A stretch of 64,000 nucleotides of DNA from Alphaproteobacteria bacterium HGW-Alphaproteobacteria-18 (GCA_002841155.1 PHEH01000001.1:1-64000); one strand, 5' to 3'. Counted from the stretch's first letter, positions 43,543 to 53,151 are shown. Numbers and translations are program-made. The notes: generated by a model from the sequence alone, not told the origin.

Positions 43543-44130
43543 ATGACTCAAACGATCTGTATCATTGACGGGCATCCTGACGCGGACCCCAAACGGCTTT
43601 GCCGGACGCTTGCCGATTCCTATGCTGAGGGCGCTCATTCGTCCGGGTATGAAGTCAGCCGGATAAACGTCCGTGACCTGACGTTCCCGTTGCTTGAACG
43701 GAACGAAGACTTTCTGACACCTCCGCCGGAGCCAGTTCTGAGCGAGCGGCAGAAGATTGCTGAGGCCGACCATCTGGTCATCCTGTTTCCACTCTGGCTC
43801 GGCGGCATGCCCGCCAAGCTGCGGGCTTTCTTCGAGCAGACGGCAAGGGCTGGGTTCTTTATCTCGGAGCCCGAGCCGGCAGGAACCTGGCCCCGCAAGA
43901 TGATGGCTGGAAAGTCAGCACGGGTTGTTATCACGATGGGCATGCCGGGGGCGGTTTATCGCGTCATGATGGATGCGGGGAGCCTGAAGGCCCTGGAACG
44001 CGGCATTCTCGGTATTTCCGGCTTCAAGCCGGTTCGGCACACCATCCTTGGAGGGGCGGGAGACGTGTCCCCTCAGCGCTTGAGTGCGTGGAAAAGCGAA
44101 ATGTGGGAACTGGGCCATTCTGCTGCCTGA
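43543..44130 (+). CDS. Flavodoxin-like NAD(P)H:quinone oxidoreductase
   Basis: A 195-residue protein of the NAD(P)H dehydrogenase (quinone)/MdaB-like family. LVILFPLWLGGMPAKLRAFFEQT is the diagnostic flavin-binding loop, preceded by ICIIDGHPDADP. It would make a two-electron reduction of quinones in the cytosol. The start at 43543 has GGGAGG upstream; upstream codons in frame are not convincing. Confidence 0.85.
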   Translation: MTQTICIIDGHPDADPKRLCRTLADSYAEGAHSSGYEVSRINVRDLTFPLLERNEDFLTPPPEPVLSERQKIAEADHLVILFPLWLGGMPAKLRAFFEQTARAGFFISEPEPAGTWPRKMMAGKSARVVITMGMPGAVYRVMMDAGSLKALERGILGISGFKPVRHTILGGAGDVSPQRLSAWKSEMWELGHSAA

Positions 44131-44266
44131 ACGACAGCGCCGTTTACCCTGCCACAATATTGCCCTCAGACTGACGGAAACGTAACGGATCAATATGCGC
44201 GCTCATGCGTCCTTCTTGCAAGGCGCCGGTCACCTTCCGGCGTCATGTGTCAAAGGAGTGAAACAC

Positions 44267-44566
44267 ATGATCCGCGTTACCCTTATTTCCGCTGCTGCGT
44301 TTGTTGGTGCCATGGCTGCCCAGGCCGGCGAAAAAGTCACCTTTGCTGAAGTAGACACCAACGCCGATGGCGTCATCAGCGCGAGCGAGTTCATCGCCCA
44401 CAAAACAGCTGACGGCAAATATACTGAAGCCGAAGCGGCAGCAAAATTCGAGACGATGGCCGGCATGGACGGACAGATCACTGAAGCTGACTGGGATGCC
44501 GCAAAAGAAGAATATCGCGACAAGAAAGATGACGCGACTGACGCGACCGGTGACACCAGCTGGTAA
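44267..44566 (+). CDS. Small secreted EF-hand protein
   Basis: A 99-residue protein with a signal peptide (cut after AAQA). It has one canonical EF-hand calcium loop DTNADGVISASE (about residues 30-41) and a second, degenerate one (GMDGQITEAD) about 35 residues later. The Asp/Ala-rich tail is highly charged. It is predicted to be a periplasmic calcium-binding protein of unknown partner. The start has an excellent AAAGGAG site. It ends before a strong terminator. Confidence 0.85.
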   Translation: MIRVTLISAAAFVGAMAAQAGEKVTFAEVDTNADGVISASEFIAHKTADGKYTEAEAAAKFETMAGMDGQITEADWDAAKEEYRDKKDDATDATGDTSW

Positions 44567-44632
44567 ATTACCCCTGACTTGAGATTGCCCCTGTTTGTGT
44601 CTCAAGTCGGCCATGACTTCCGCGTCATGACG

Positions 44633-44664
44633 AGGCCCGCCTCCCTCCCGGAGCGGGCCTTTGT
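44633..44664 (+). terminator. Rho-independent terminator after the EF-hand gene
   Basis: Stem AGGCCCGC (44633-44640) with GCGGGCCT (44653-44660), followed by TTGT. A longer 9-bp inverted repeat (GACTTGAGA / TCTCAAGTC) and a CATGAC/GTCATG hairpin lie just upstream at about 44577-44630. Confidence 0.75.
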
Positions 44665-44777
44665 CGCATGGCAGGGGTGAAAACTGGCTGAAATTTCCGC
44701 AGGCTCTGTCAGTGGCAAGGCTGGACATTTGCGCCGGTCTGTCTTGGATGGCCGCGCAACATGTTCAGAGTTTCCAG

Positions 44778-45806
44778 ATGATACCGAAATTGGCGAACCG
44801 GTTTGATTTCATTCGCCTGATGCTGGCTTCTGGTGTGTTCGTGTATCACGGCGTGGCGATTGGCGCTGCTACCCCTTTCGGCGAGGCGGAACTGGCGCTG
44901 GCGACGCTGGCGGAGATGTCGATCCAGGGGTTTTTCATCGTATCGGGCCTTCTGGTTGCCGGCTCGCTCGACCGGGCGTCAGGCCTGGCTGACTATACCG
45001 GCAAGCGCATCCGCAGGCTTTATCCGGCCTATGCGGCCGTGATCCTCGTTCCGGCGCTTGTCAGCCTTCTGCTTACCTGGGACATCGGCGGGGTAGCCAG
45101 CTATCTCAGCGCCAATCTCGTCTTCCTGAATTTCCTGTCGCCGGAATTGCCCGGCCTGTTTCAGGATAATCGTTTCGCCGCTGTGAATGGCGCGCTGTGG
45201 ACGCTCAAGATCGAGGTGATGTTCTACATTGCCTTGCCCGTTATCCTCCTTGTGCTGAACAGGATGAAATCGCTCTGGTGGATAGGTGTTCTGGCGCTTT
45301 ATCTGGGCGGGGAGGCCTGGGCGCATTTTATCCCGCAGATACTGGGAGAGCCCTACGGCGCAGAAATCGGCCGCCAGTTGCCCGGCCAGATGGCATACTT
45401 TGCAATGGGTATTGCGCTGTGGAAAGCGTCGCCCGGCATTCAGCGGCGCTGGAGCGCGATGGCGGTGTGCGGCACGGCGCTGCTCGGGGCGACATTCCTG
45501 CATCCGGTTCTGGAGCCGCTGAGAGCGTTTGCGCTGGCGGCAGTTATCGGCGCAGTCGCCTGGGCGCCGGGACCGAAGTTCAATGTGGCCCGTTTCGGCG
45601 ATGTCAGCTACGGCCTCTACATCACCCATTTCCCGATCCTTCAGGCGCTCGCAGCGGCTGGCCTTGCCACCAGCCTTGGCCTTGCCGGTTTCCTCGCCCT
45701 TGCGACAGCGCTGACCCTCGCCGCGAGCCTTGCGCTGTGGCACCTTGTCGAGAAGCCCGCCTTGCGCCCATCGAGCCACTATCGCAGGGTGGCGGCAGAG
45801 ACATGA
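44778..45806 (+). CDS. Acyltransferase 3 family membrane protein
   Basis: A 342-residue integral membrane acyltransferase (OafA/YrhL type) with about ten helices. The N-terminal NRFDFIRLMLASGVFVYHG contains the conserved catalytic His of the family. The late FGDVSYGLYITHFPI is the usual second signature. Such enzymes O-acylate surface polysaccharides or other exported molecules. The start at 44778 was chosen because it begins right before the first helix; 44748 and 44661 are alternatives. It is followed 15 bp later by the hydratase gene. Confidence 0.87.
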   Translation: MIPKLANRFDFIRLMLASGVFVYHGVAIGAATPFGEAELALATLAEMSIQGFFIVSGLLVAGSLDRASGLADYTGKRIRRLYPAYAAVILVPALVSLLLTWDIGGVASYLSANLVFLNFLSPELPGLFQDNRFAAVNGALWTLKIEVMFYIALPVILLVLNRMKSLWWIGVLALYLGGEAWAHFIPQILGEPYGAEIGRQLPGQMAYFAMGIALWKASPGIQRRWSAMAVCGTALLGATFLHPVLEPLRAFALAAVIGAVAWAPGPKFNVARFGDVSYGLYITHFPILQALAAAGLATSLGLAGFLALATALTLAASLALWHLVEKPALRPSSHYRRVAAET

Positions 45807-45821
45807 TAACAGGAAATTCCC

Positions 45822-46622
45822 ATGCGTGACCCAGTGTATGATCTGATCCGGTTTGAAGCCACCCAGGAAGGTCTGGCGATTGTGACGCTGAACCGGCCGG
45901 ACGTTCACAACGCCTTCAACGCCGAGCTGATAGCTGAGCTGACGGACGTGTTCACGATGATTTCGGAGCAGCCGAGCATCCGCATGATGATCCTGCGCGG
46001 CGATGGGCCGTCCTTCTCGGCGGGTGCTGATCTCAACTGGATGAAGCGCGCGGCGCTGCATTCGCGGGATGACAATGAGACCGACGCCATGCGCCTGGCA
46101 GACATGCTGCGCCGGCTTTATGAGATGCCGCAGATGACATTGGCGCTGGTGCAGGGCGCGGCGATGGGCGGCGGCGCAGGTCTGGTGGCGGCGTGTGATG
46201 TGGCGATTGCCAAGGCCGGCGCGCAGTTCCGCTTTTCAGAAGTGCGCCTCGGCCTCATTCCGGCAACGATCAGCCCGTTCGTGATCCAGGCTATTGGCCC
46301 GCGCTGGGCGAAGGCGCTGTTCGTGACCGCAGATGGCTTCGATGCGGCGTATGCGGAGAAAATCGGTCTCGTGCATTATGTGGCTGAAACCGACGAGCAG
46401 ATGGGCGAGTTGCAGGAGCATATCGCGCGGCTGGTCTTCTCGGCGGCGCCCGGCGCGGTGGCCGATGCCAAGCAGCTGGTCAATGATGTGACCGGTATGG
46501 AAATCGACAATTCCCTCATGCACACGACCGCCAAGCGCATTGCCGCGCGCCGTGTCTCTGAGGAGGGGAAGGAGGGCATTGCCGCTTTCCTTGAAAAGCG
46601 CACGCCCTCCTGGAAGGCCTGA
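45822..46622 (+). CDS. liuC: Enoyl-CoA hydratase, probable methylglutaconyl-CoA hydratase
   Basis: A 266-residue crotonase-fold protein. FSAGADLNWMKR is characteristic of 3-methylglutaconyl-CoA hydratases, and GAAMGGGAGLVAACDVAIA forms the CoA oxyanion pocket. FRFSEVRLGLIPATISPFV is the second signature. With ivd and mccAB in the same window, hydration of methylglutaconyl-CoA to HMG-CoA in leucine breakdown is the natural role. The spacing to the acyltransferase suggests a shared transcript. Confidence 0.88.
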   Translation: MRDPVYDLIRFEATQEGLAIVTLNRPDVHNAFNAELIAELTDVFTMISEQPSIRMMILRGDGPSFSAGADLNWMKRAALHSRDDNETDAMRLADMLRRLYEMPQMTLALVQGAAMGGGAGLVAACDVAIAKAGAQFRFSEVRLGLIPATISPFVIQAIGPRWAKALFVTADGFDAAYAEKIGLVHYVAETDEQMGELQEHIARLVFSAAPGAVADAKQLVNDVTGMEIDNSLMHTTAKRIAARRVSEEGKEGIAAFLEKRTPSWKA

Positions 46623-46634
46623 CCGGTAGCGGCG

Positions 46635-46970
46635 TCAGTTACCGGAGAGATCGACGTTGAGGCCAAAATTGGCCAGCGTGACTTCCAGCGCTGTGACGGG
46701 GTTTACTCCGGTCAACTGTTCTATCTGGCCTCGGAATATGTAGGCCAGCAGGGCGAACATGATGATGTAAACGATGAACTGCATGACCGACTTGAGGATG
46801 AAGGCGCCTGCGCTGCCCACCACAAGGCCGATGGCGCCCATGATCAGCGCGCCCTGGACCGGGGAGATCCCATCGGTGACGAGGCCCTGATTATAGCCGA
46901 GATACGCGCCGATGCCGCCGCCAATGACGCCTGCCAGACTGGCGAGCCCGGTTCCTGAATTATAGGCCAT
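46635..46970 (-). CDS. Small Gly-rich membrane protein
   Basis: A 111-residue protein of unknown function. A Gly-zipper-like N-terminal region (GVIGGGIGAYLGYNQGL) is followed by two hydrophobic helices (GALIMGAIGLVVGSAGAFIL and VMQFIVYIIMFALLAYIF) and a short polar tail. AAGGGGG precedes the ATG. It resembles no family that I can name. Confidence 0.7.
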   Translation of the reverse strand: MAYNSGTGLASLAGVIGGGIGAYLGYNQGLVTDGISPVQGALIMGAIGLVVGSAGAFILKSVMQFIVYIIMFALLAYIFRGQIEQLTGVNPVTALEVTLANFGLNVDLSGN

Positions 46971-47100
46971 GTGACCCCCTTGGTTTCTGCACGCTTAACC
47001 TTTACGCGATCGCATCGGCCTCACAAAGCCTGAAATTTATCATGTTCCTGCGACGGACCCGCCATTCCGCCGCCTTGGTTGCGGGCGAGGGGATAAGACG

Positions 47101-48006
47101 ATGACCCTGGATGGAAATGCCTCTGTGGCCGCCCGTTTCCGTGCCCGTCTCCACAGCGCGCGGGAGGCTTTGCGCGCGCGCTATGTCAAAGGCCCCGTCA
47201 GCCAGGGCGTGTTCGAGTTTGTCAGCTTTGGCATCAAGCAGGCCTGGGCGTGCCTGTTTGGGGGCGTGATGCTGGGCCTGCTGCTGCTGACGCATTTCTT
47301 TTATCCTGATGGCGCCGCGCTTTCCCGGTATGATTTCCTCGTGATTGCGGCAGTTGCCTTGCAGGCGCTGCTGCTGCTGAGCGGTCTGGAGACCTGGGAA
47401 GAGGCGCGGGTGATCTTCGTGTTCCATGTCGTCGGCACGGTCATGGAGCTGTTCAAGACCTCGGCCGGGAGCTGGATCTATCCGGAAGAGAGCTTCCTGC
47501 GGATTGGCGCGGTACCGCTGTTCTCCGGCTTCATGTATGCGGCGGTGGGGTCTTACCTTGCCCGCGTCTGGCGTATCTTCGAGTTCCGCTTCACGCATTT
47601 CCCGCCGCTCTGGGTGCAGGGACTGCTGGCGGCGGCGATCTATGTGAATTTCTTTGCCCATCACTGGACGGTGGACATCCGCTACGGCCTCTTTGCCGCG
47701 ACTGCGCTGATCTACCTGCGCACGACGGTCTGGTTCCGCCCGGATGAAGCCCACCGCCCGATGCCGCTGCTGATCGGCTTTCTGCTGGTGGCAATCTTCA
47801 TCTGGTTTGCCGAGAACCTTGGAACATTTGCGCGGGCTTGGGCCTATCCGGGGCAAGAAAATGGCTGGGAAATGGTGTCTTTATCGAAGCTCGGATCATG
47901 GTATCTGCTGATGATCATCAGTTTCGTCCTGGTTGCCAGCGTGCACCGGGGCCGGGGAGGCCGCGATGGAGTTCGAGCTACCGGTTGCCAAGCCGACAAA
48001 GGCTGA
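47101..48006 (+). CDS. DUF817 family membrane protein
   Basis: A 301-residue protein with about eight membrane helices. Conserved DUF817 features are VFEFVSFGIKQAWACLFGG, the VMELFKTSAGSWIYPEE segment and the C-terminal KLGSWYLLMIISFVLV. Charged or aromatic residues (Glu, Lys, Trp) within helices suggest a transport or redox function, but none is established. Its end overlaps the next gene by 41 bp. Confidence 0.83.
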   Translation: MTLDGNASVAARFRARLHSAREALRARYVKGPVSQGVFEFVSFGIKQAWACLFGGVMLGLLLLTHFFYPDGAALSRYDFLVIAAVALQALLLLSGLETWEEARVIFVFHVVGTVMELFKTSAGSWIYPEESFLRIGAVPLFSGFMYAAVGSYLARVWRIFEFRFTHFPPLWVQGLLAAAIYVNFFAHHWTVDIRYGLFAATALIYLRTTVWFRPDEAHRPMPLLIGFLLVAIFIWFAENLGTFARAWAYPGQENGWEMVSLSKLGSWYLLMIISFVLVASVHRGRGGRDGVRATGCQADKG

Positions 48007-48460
48007 ATTTTTGGGAAGTGTCGAAGCCATCCTTGTTCCGCGCGGGTTTGAACGGAAGGGGCAGAAGTTTACCCGGAAGCCAGAAGGATATGTCCGGGCC
48101 CAGGTTGTTGACTTCATGGCGTCCGGTGGTGACGCCGGGCACTTCATTCTCGCGCCATATCTCGTCTTGAAAGGCAAGCCTGCGCGGGGGCAAGCGGCGC
48201 TACGCAAACATGTTTCTGGTGCGCTGTTGGCAGACTTCGGAAGGCGCGCAGGGATCGAGCGCGCGAACCATATCAGCTATTACGACAACTGGTTCAGCGC
48301 TGCGGACTGGCTTGGCTTATTCGAGCGTGTCCTTAATGGCGTTTTGGAGAACCTCGAGCCGATCATGAGAGATGAGGCGAGCTTGGAAGAATTCCTCGAT
48401 AGGGCTTACTCTGCAGCAAGAGTCGTCCATCTTGGTACTAAACAGACAACATCATCTTGA
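47966..48460 (+). CDS. Small soluble protein, possibly DUF4304-like
   Basis: A 164-residue cytosolic protein. The start GFERKGQKFTRKPEGYVRAQVVDF resembles the N-terminal pattern of DUF4304, proteins of unknown role; this match is weak. The ATG at 47966 has GGGGAGG upstream and lies inside the end of the DUF817 gene, so translation is coupled. It runs to 23 bp before mccA. Confidence 0.65.
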   Translation: MEFELPVAKPTKAEFLGSVEAILVPRGFERKGQKFTRKPEGYVRAQVVDFMASGGDAGHFILAPYLVLKGKPARGQAALRKHVSGALLADFGRRAGIERANHISYYDNWFSAADWLGLFERVLNGVLENLEPIMRDEASLEEFLDRAYSAARVVHLGTKQTTSS

Positions 48461-48482
48461 GCGCTGCGGAGAGAAAAGAAAA

Positions 48483-50384
48483 ATGAGAATATCTAAGCTT
48501 CTCGTCGCTAACCGGGGCGAGATTGCCGCCCGCATTTTCCGCACCTGCCGGGAACTCGGCATAGAGACCGTGGCCGTCTATTCCGAGGCCGACCGCGCTG
48601 CCAAGCATGTGCGCGAAGCCGACGAAGCCGTCTGCATCGGCCCGGCGCCTGCGCCTGAGAGCTATCTGCGCGGCGATGCCATCATCGCAGCCGCCAAAGA
48701 GACCGGCGCCGACGCGATCCATCCCGGCTATGGTTTCCTTTCCGAGAACGCAGCGTTTGCTGAGGCGGTGGTGGCGGCCGGTCTCATCTGGGTTGGCCCG
48801 CCGCCTTCTGCCATTCGCTCGATGGGACCGAAGGATGAGGCCAAACGCATTGCCGAGGAGGCCGGCGTGCCCGTGCTGCCCGGCTATCGCGGCGAAGCGC
48901 AGGATCTCGAGACGCTCAAGAAAGCCGCCAAGAAGGTCGGCTATCCGCTGCTCATCAAGGCCGTCGCCGGGGGCGGCGGGCGCGGTATCCGGCAGGTGTC
49001 GAATGAGGGCGAGCTGGAAGGCGAACTCATCAGCGCCGTGCGCGAGGCCGAGAGCGCCTTTGGCGATGGCCGCGTGATGCTGGAAAAGCTCGTTGAGCGC
49101 CCGCGCCATATCGAGGTGCAGGTGTTTGGCGATGCCCACGGCAATGTCGTCCACCTGTTTGAGCGCGACTGCTCGCTGCAACGCCGCCGCCAGAAAGTGC
49201 TCGAAGAAGCGCCTGCGCCGGGCATGCCCGAGGATGTGCGCAAGGCGATGACGGAGGCGTCCGTAAAGCTCGCCAAGGCGGTGGGCTATCAGGGCGCCGG
49301 GACGGTGGAATTCATCGTGGACGGATCAAGGCCGCTGGCGGCCGATACGTTCTGGTTCCTCGAAATGAATACGCGGCTTCAGGTGGAGCATCCGGTCACC
49401 GAACTGGTGACGGGGCAGGATCTGGTCGAGTGGCAGCTGATCGTCGCCTCGGGCGGCATGCTGCCGCTGGCGCAGGATGAGATTGAGCTTAATGGCCACG
49501 CCATTGAGGCGCGTATCTGCGCCGAAGACCCGGCCGAAGGCTTCCGTCCCGGCGCGGGCGTGATCCTGGAATTCGGCCTGCTGGAAGAGGCCGATGGCGA
49601 GATCATCCGCTGGGATAGCGGCTTTGAAACCGGTGACCGGGTGCCGTCAAACTACGACTCCATGATCGCCAAGCTGATCGTCTATGGCGACCATCGCGAC
49701 GAGGCGCTCGAACGCCTCACCGATACGCTGGCGCATACCCAGCTTGCCGGCGTACCCTCCAATGTGGGATTCCTGCGCCGCTGCGCGCTTTCCGAAGAGT
49801 TCCAGACGGGCATCCATCATGTGAACTGGATCGGCGAGCATGTGGATGCGCTGGCCGCCGTGCCGGAAGACCATCGCGAGGCGTCGCTCAATGCTGTGGC
49901 GAGCTTGCTGCTGGAAGATCAGGGCGATCCGTCCCCCTGGGCCATCCGCGACGGGTTCCGGATGAATGCCGCCGCGCGCCGCACGGTGGTGCTGGCCGCT
50001 GATGGTGAGGCCGAAATGGTCGAGGCGGGCATTCCGATGCCGGAGGATGTGCCATTCCCTCTGGTGACGGACATTTCCCCGCGCCGCTTTGCGGTGACCT
50101 GCGGGGGCGACACCTTCCTCGTCACTGTGCCTGAATACAGCGCAGACGCCGAAGCCGCCCTGGGCGGCGATGCGGTCAAGGCGCCGATGCCGGGCAAGGT
50201 ACTGAGCCTGACGGCCAAGGCAGGCGACACGGTTACCCGTGGCGACACGCTGGCGGTGCTCGAAGCGATGAAGATGGAGCATTCTCTCACAGCGCCCCGG
50301 GACGGCGTGGTGGAGGCCATCCATTCCAGCGCAGGCCAACAGGTTGCCGAGGGCGACCTGCTGGTCTCGCTGGTGGAGGAGTAG
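48483..50384 (+). CDS. mccA: Methylcrotonyl-CoA carboxylase, biotin carboxylase (alpha) subunit
   Basis: A 633-residue biotin carboxylase/carrier subunit. It opens with KLLVANRGEIAARIFRTCRE and has the ATP-grasp loop KAVAGGGGRGIRQV. The catalytic region includes HLFERDCSLQRRRQK and EMNTRLQVEHPVTE. The C-terminal biotinyl domain has the attachment Lys in VLEAMKMEHSL (about residue 600). It pairs with MccB at 41176; biotin supply may come from the bio genes at 5695-8867. The start at 48483 has GGAGA 9 nt upstream. Confidence 0.93.
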   Translation: MRISKLLVANRGEIAARIFRTCRELGIETVAVYSEADRAAKHVREADEAVCIGPAPAPESYLRGDAIIAAAKETGADAIHPGYGFLSENAAFAEAVVAAGLIWVGPPPSAIRSMGPKDEAKRIAEEAGVPVLPGYRGEAQDLETLKKAAKKVGYPLLIKAVAGGGGRGIRQVSNEGELEGELISAVREAESAFGDGRVMLEKLVERPRHIEVQVFGDAHGNVVHLFERDCSLQRRRQKVLEEAPAPGMPEDVRKAMTEASVKLAKAVGYQGAGTVEFIVDGSRPLAADTFWFLEMNTRLQVEHPVTELVTGQDLVEWQLIVASGGMLPLAQDEIELNGHAIEARICAEDPAEGFRPGAGVILEFGLLEEADGEIIRWDSGFETGDRVPSNYDSMIAKLIVYGDHRDEALERLTDTLAHTQLAGVPSNVGFLRRCALSEEFQTGIHHVNWIGEHVDALAAVPEDHREASLNAVASLLLEDQGDPSPWAIRDGFRMNAAARRTVVLAADGEAEMVEAGIPMPEDVPFPLVTDISPRRFAVTCGGDTFLVTVPEYSADAEAALGGDAVKAPMPGKVLSLTAKAGDTVTRGDTLAVLEAMKMEHSLTAPRDGVVEAIHSSAGQQVAEGDLLVSLVEE

Positions 50385-50387
50385 GGC

Positions 50388-52187
50388 TTAGCTGAGCTCC
50401 AGCCCGTCCAGCGCGCCTTTTTCCCGCCAGGCCTTCAGGATACGGAAATAGGCGTTGGGGCCTTCGCCATAGGAGTTGTTCTGCGCGGCCCGGTCGCTCG
50501 GCTTGCCTTCGTTATTGTAATAGCCCGGCGTGCATTCCTCCAGGAATTGCTGGCGCATCACGGCCTTCTCGACGATCTGCGCAACCCAGGCCGCTTCGCC
50601 CTCGGGGCTTGCCTCGAAGGTGCCGGCCTGACGGGCGGAGACTTCTGACAGAATATAGGCGATCTGCTCGGCCTGCTCGTCCAGCAAGTGAGGATAGTTT
50701 GCGGTAAAGCCTGCCTGGCCCGGCCCCATCAGGAACATGTTGGGGAAGTTGGTGACCGCGAGGCCATGCAGGCTGCGCATGCCGTCTGCCCAATGCGCTT
50801 TCATGGTCACGCCGTTTTTGCCGACGGGATCATATCCGGCGCGGCGGGTGTAATCGGTGCCCACTTCAAAGCCGGTCGCATAGACGAGGCAGTCGATCTT
50901 GTATTCGACGCCGTCGGCGATGATCGAATCTTCCGTGATCCGCTCAACGCCCTGGCCGCCGGTATCCACCAGCGTGACGTTCGGGCGGTTGAAGGCATTG
51001 AGATAGGCGTCGTGGAAGCAGGGGCGCTTGCAGAACTGGCGATACCAGGGCTTCAGCTTGTCTGCGGTTTCAGGGTCTTGGATGACCTCATCGACGCGGC
51101 TGCGCACCTGTTCCATCTTCTTGTAATCGGCAAGCTCGGCGAGTTCCGCCAGGCGCTCGGGCGAGAGGCCCTGCTTGTCGCCGGAACTGGCGAGGAAGAG
51201 GATGTTGCGGATGATGTCCGTCCACCCGTCCTGAACCAGATCCACCGGCTCATAGCCGCCGGACACCAGCGTGTTGAAATTCTCCATCCGGCGGCGCTGC
51301 CAGCCGGGCTCCAGGCTTTTGGCCCAGTCCGGATCGGTTGGCCTGTCATTGCGCACATCAATGGAGGAGGGCGTGCGCTGGAAGACGTAAAGCTGCTTGG
51401 CGCCTTCGGCCAGATGCGGCACGCATTGCACGGCCGTGGCGCCGGTGCCGATGATACCGACCACCTTGTCTTTCAGTTTCGTCAGCCCACCCGTGCTGTC
51501 GCCGCCTGTGTAGGCGTAATCCCAGCGGCTGGTGTGGAAGCTGTGACCCTTGAAACTTTCAACGCCCGGAATGCCGGGCAGTTTCGGGCGGTTCAGCGGG
51601 CCGTTGGACATGATGACGAACTGGGCGGTGAAACGGTCATTCCGGTCGGTCAGGATGATCCAGACCTTGCGGGCCTCGTCCCATTCCATGCCCGTCACAC
51701 CCGTGCCGAGGAGAGCTTTTTCATAGAGGCCGAAATGCTTGGCGATGCGCGCCGAATGCTCGAGGATTTCCGGGGCCTTGGTATATTTCTCTTTGGGGAT
51801 GTAACCGGTCTCTTCCAGCAGGGGCAGGTAGATATAGCTCTCGATATCGCAGGCCGCGCCGGGATAGCGGTTCCAGTACCAGGTGCCGCCGAAATCGCCG
51901 CCCGTTTCGATCATGCGGATGTCCTTGAAGCCCGCCTTGCGCAGACGCGCCGCCGAGAGGAGTCCGCCAAACCCGCCGCCGATCACCGCCACCTCGACAT
52001 GATCTGTCACCGGCGGGCGCTCGACGCGCTCCGTGTACGGGTCTTCGAGGTAGTGCGCGAACTGGCCGGCAATGTTCACATATTGCTCGTTGCCATCCTT
52101 GCGAACGCGTTTGTCACGTTCGGCGCGATATCGTTCGCGCAGATGGTTTGGGTTGAATCCCAGATCAAGGGCGGCGTCGTCAGCCAT
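50388..52187 (-). CDS. Baeyer-Villiger monooxygenase
   Basis: A 599-residue type I BVMO resembling cyclohexanone/phenylacetone-type enzymes. Residues about 80 onward carry IGGGFGGLLSAARL. The fingerprint is FKGHSFHTSRWDY and the second nucleotide motif GIIGTGATAVQCV. A 60-residue N-terminal extension is typical of this subgroup. Uses FAD, NADPH and O2 to make esters or lactones from ketones. The start at 52187 has GGAGGA 8 nt upstream. It is convergent with mccA and unrelated in operon to the monooxygenase at 29287. Confidence 0.92.
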   Translation of the reverse strand: MADDAALDLGFNPNHLRERYRAERDKRVRKDGNEQYVNIAGQFAHYLEDPYTERVERPPVTDHVEVAVIGGGFGGLLSAARLRKAGFKDIRMIETGGDFGGTWYWNRYPGAACDIESYIYLPLLEETGYIPKEKYTKAPEILEHSARIAKHFGLYEKALLGTGVTGMEWDEARKVWIILTDRNDRFTAQFVIMSNGPLNRPKLPGIPGVESFKGHSFHTSRWDYAYTGGDSTGGLTKLKDKVVGIIGTGATAVQCVPHLAEGAKQLYVFQRTPSSIDVRNDRPTDPDWAKSLEPGWQRRRMENFNTLVSGGYEPVDLVQDGWTDIIRNILFLASSGDKQGLSPERLAELAELADYKKMEQVRSRVDEVIQDPETADKLKPWYRQFCKRPCFHDAYLNAFNRPNVTLVDTGGQGVERITEDSIIADGVEYKIDCLVYATGFEVGTDYTRRAGYDPVGKNGVTMKAHWADGMRSLHGLAVTNFPNMFLMGPGQAGFTANYPHLLDEQAEQIAYILSEVSARQAGTFEASPEGEAAWVAQIVEKAVMRQQFLEECTPGYYNNEGKPSDRAAQNNSYGEGPNAYFRILKAWREKGALDGLELS

Positions 52188-52296
52188 GTTTGCAGTCCTC
52201 CAAGGTGCGGCGCGCGGGATCTTTGCCCGTAACATTTCGTCCACCTGGACAAGAATCTAACCGCGATCGAGGACGCCTAACAGCCGTCACCCTGCG

Positions 52297-53151
52297 TCAG
52301 CTGCCGAAGCCCGTGAGGGCGCGCATAATGAAGAAGACCAAGATGCCGACGCCGAGAAAGAGCCAGACGCCGCTGCCGGGATAGCTATCCTTGATCTCTT
52401 GTGGAGGCCTGCGGCTGAGCAGACGCTCACGCTCCTTCTGTACGCGCTCCTCATACGACATCGCATACCATGAGAGGCTTTTGCGCACCTGGCGCAGCCA
52501 TGCATTCAGGTGGCGCTCCGCCGGATGGCTGGAGGGCTGGCGTATCCAGCCGAAATGGGCGTTGAGTTCGTCGAAGACCTGTAGTGTCAACCAGGACGGC
52601 AGCTGCATTTCCTGGGTCTGGCTGTAATAGCCGGTCGCATGGCAGATGAAGTTGCGCACATTCCATTGCATCACGCGGTATTCATCGATGCCTTCCAGGT
52701 CCGGGTGGTTCAGCAGGGCTGAGATATCGGCGGTGTTCGGCGGCCCCCAGGGGGAGGTCAGCAGCTGGTTGAGCTTTTCCATCGCCGTTTCGATGCGGCG
52801 CTCCATATCGGAGGGGACATAATCCTCCTCCGCCTCGTCTTCGCACGGGTCTTCTCTGGTATCGGTCGCCTCGCCAGACTCGCGGTAGTCCGGGGTGGCA
52901 GGCTCGGTAGCCGGCTGGGGTGCGGGCAGGGTTGTCCCGGCCTCGTCATCCTCATCCTCCTCATCGGGATATTCTACCCGCCAGCGCGCCTCCTGCCGCG
53001 CGCGCTCGAAGGCTTCGCGCAGGGCCATGAAGGCGGCCCGGTCATCCTCCGGCCGTGTGAGTTTCAGGCGCTCGGCATAGGCCTTGCGGATGTCGGCTTC
53101 GGTGGCGGCCTTCCGGTCGAGACCGAGGAGGACGAAGGGATCAGAAGACAT
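52297..53151 (-). CDS. Membrane-anchored J-domain-like protein lacking HPD
   Basis: A 284-residue protein. Residues 1-60 look like a J domain (DPFVLLGLDRKAATEADIRKAY, then a helix ALREAFERAR), but the essential HPD tripeptide is replaced by RPE. An acidic linker (about 75-115) and a helical domain follow, then a single C-terminal membrane helix (VWLFLGVGILVFFIMRAL). It overlaps the end of the Hsp70 gene, so the two are co-translated. The layout recalls the DjlB/DjlC partners of HscC in E. coli. Confidence 0.8.
   Translation of the reverse strand: MSSDPFVLLGLDRKAATEADIRKAYAERLKLTRPEDDRAAFMALREAFERARQEARWRVEYPDEEDEDDEAGTTLPAPQPATEPATPDYRESGEATDTREDPCEDEAEEDYVPSDMERRIETAMEKLNQLLTSPWGPPNTADISALLNHPDLEGIDEYRVMQWNVRNFICHATGYYSQTQEMQLPSWLTLQVFDELNAHFGWIRQPSSHPAERHLNAWLRQVRKSLSWYAMSYEERVQKERERLLSRRPPQEIKDSYPGSGVWLFLGVGILVFFIMRALTGFGS

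Noticed and set aside
50688-52232. 514-codon plus-strand frame opposite the Baeyer-Villiger monooxygenase
   Set aside because: Long antisense frames are common in GC-rich DNA. The minus-strand frame has unmistakable FAD and BVMO motifs.
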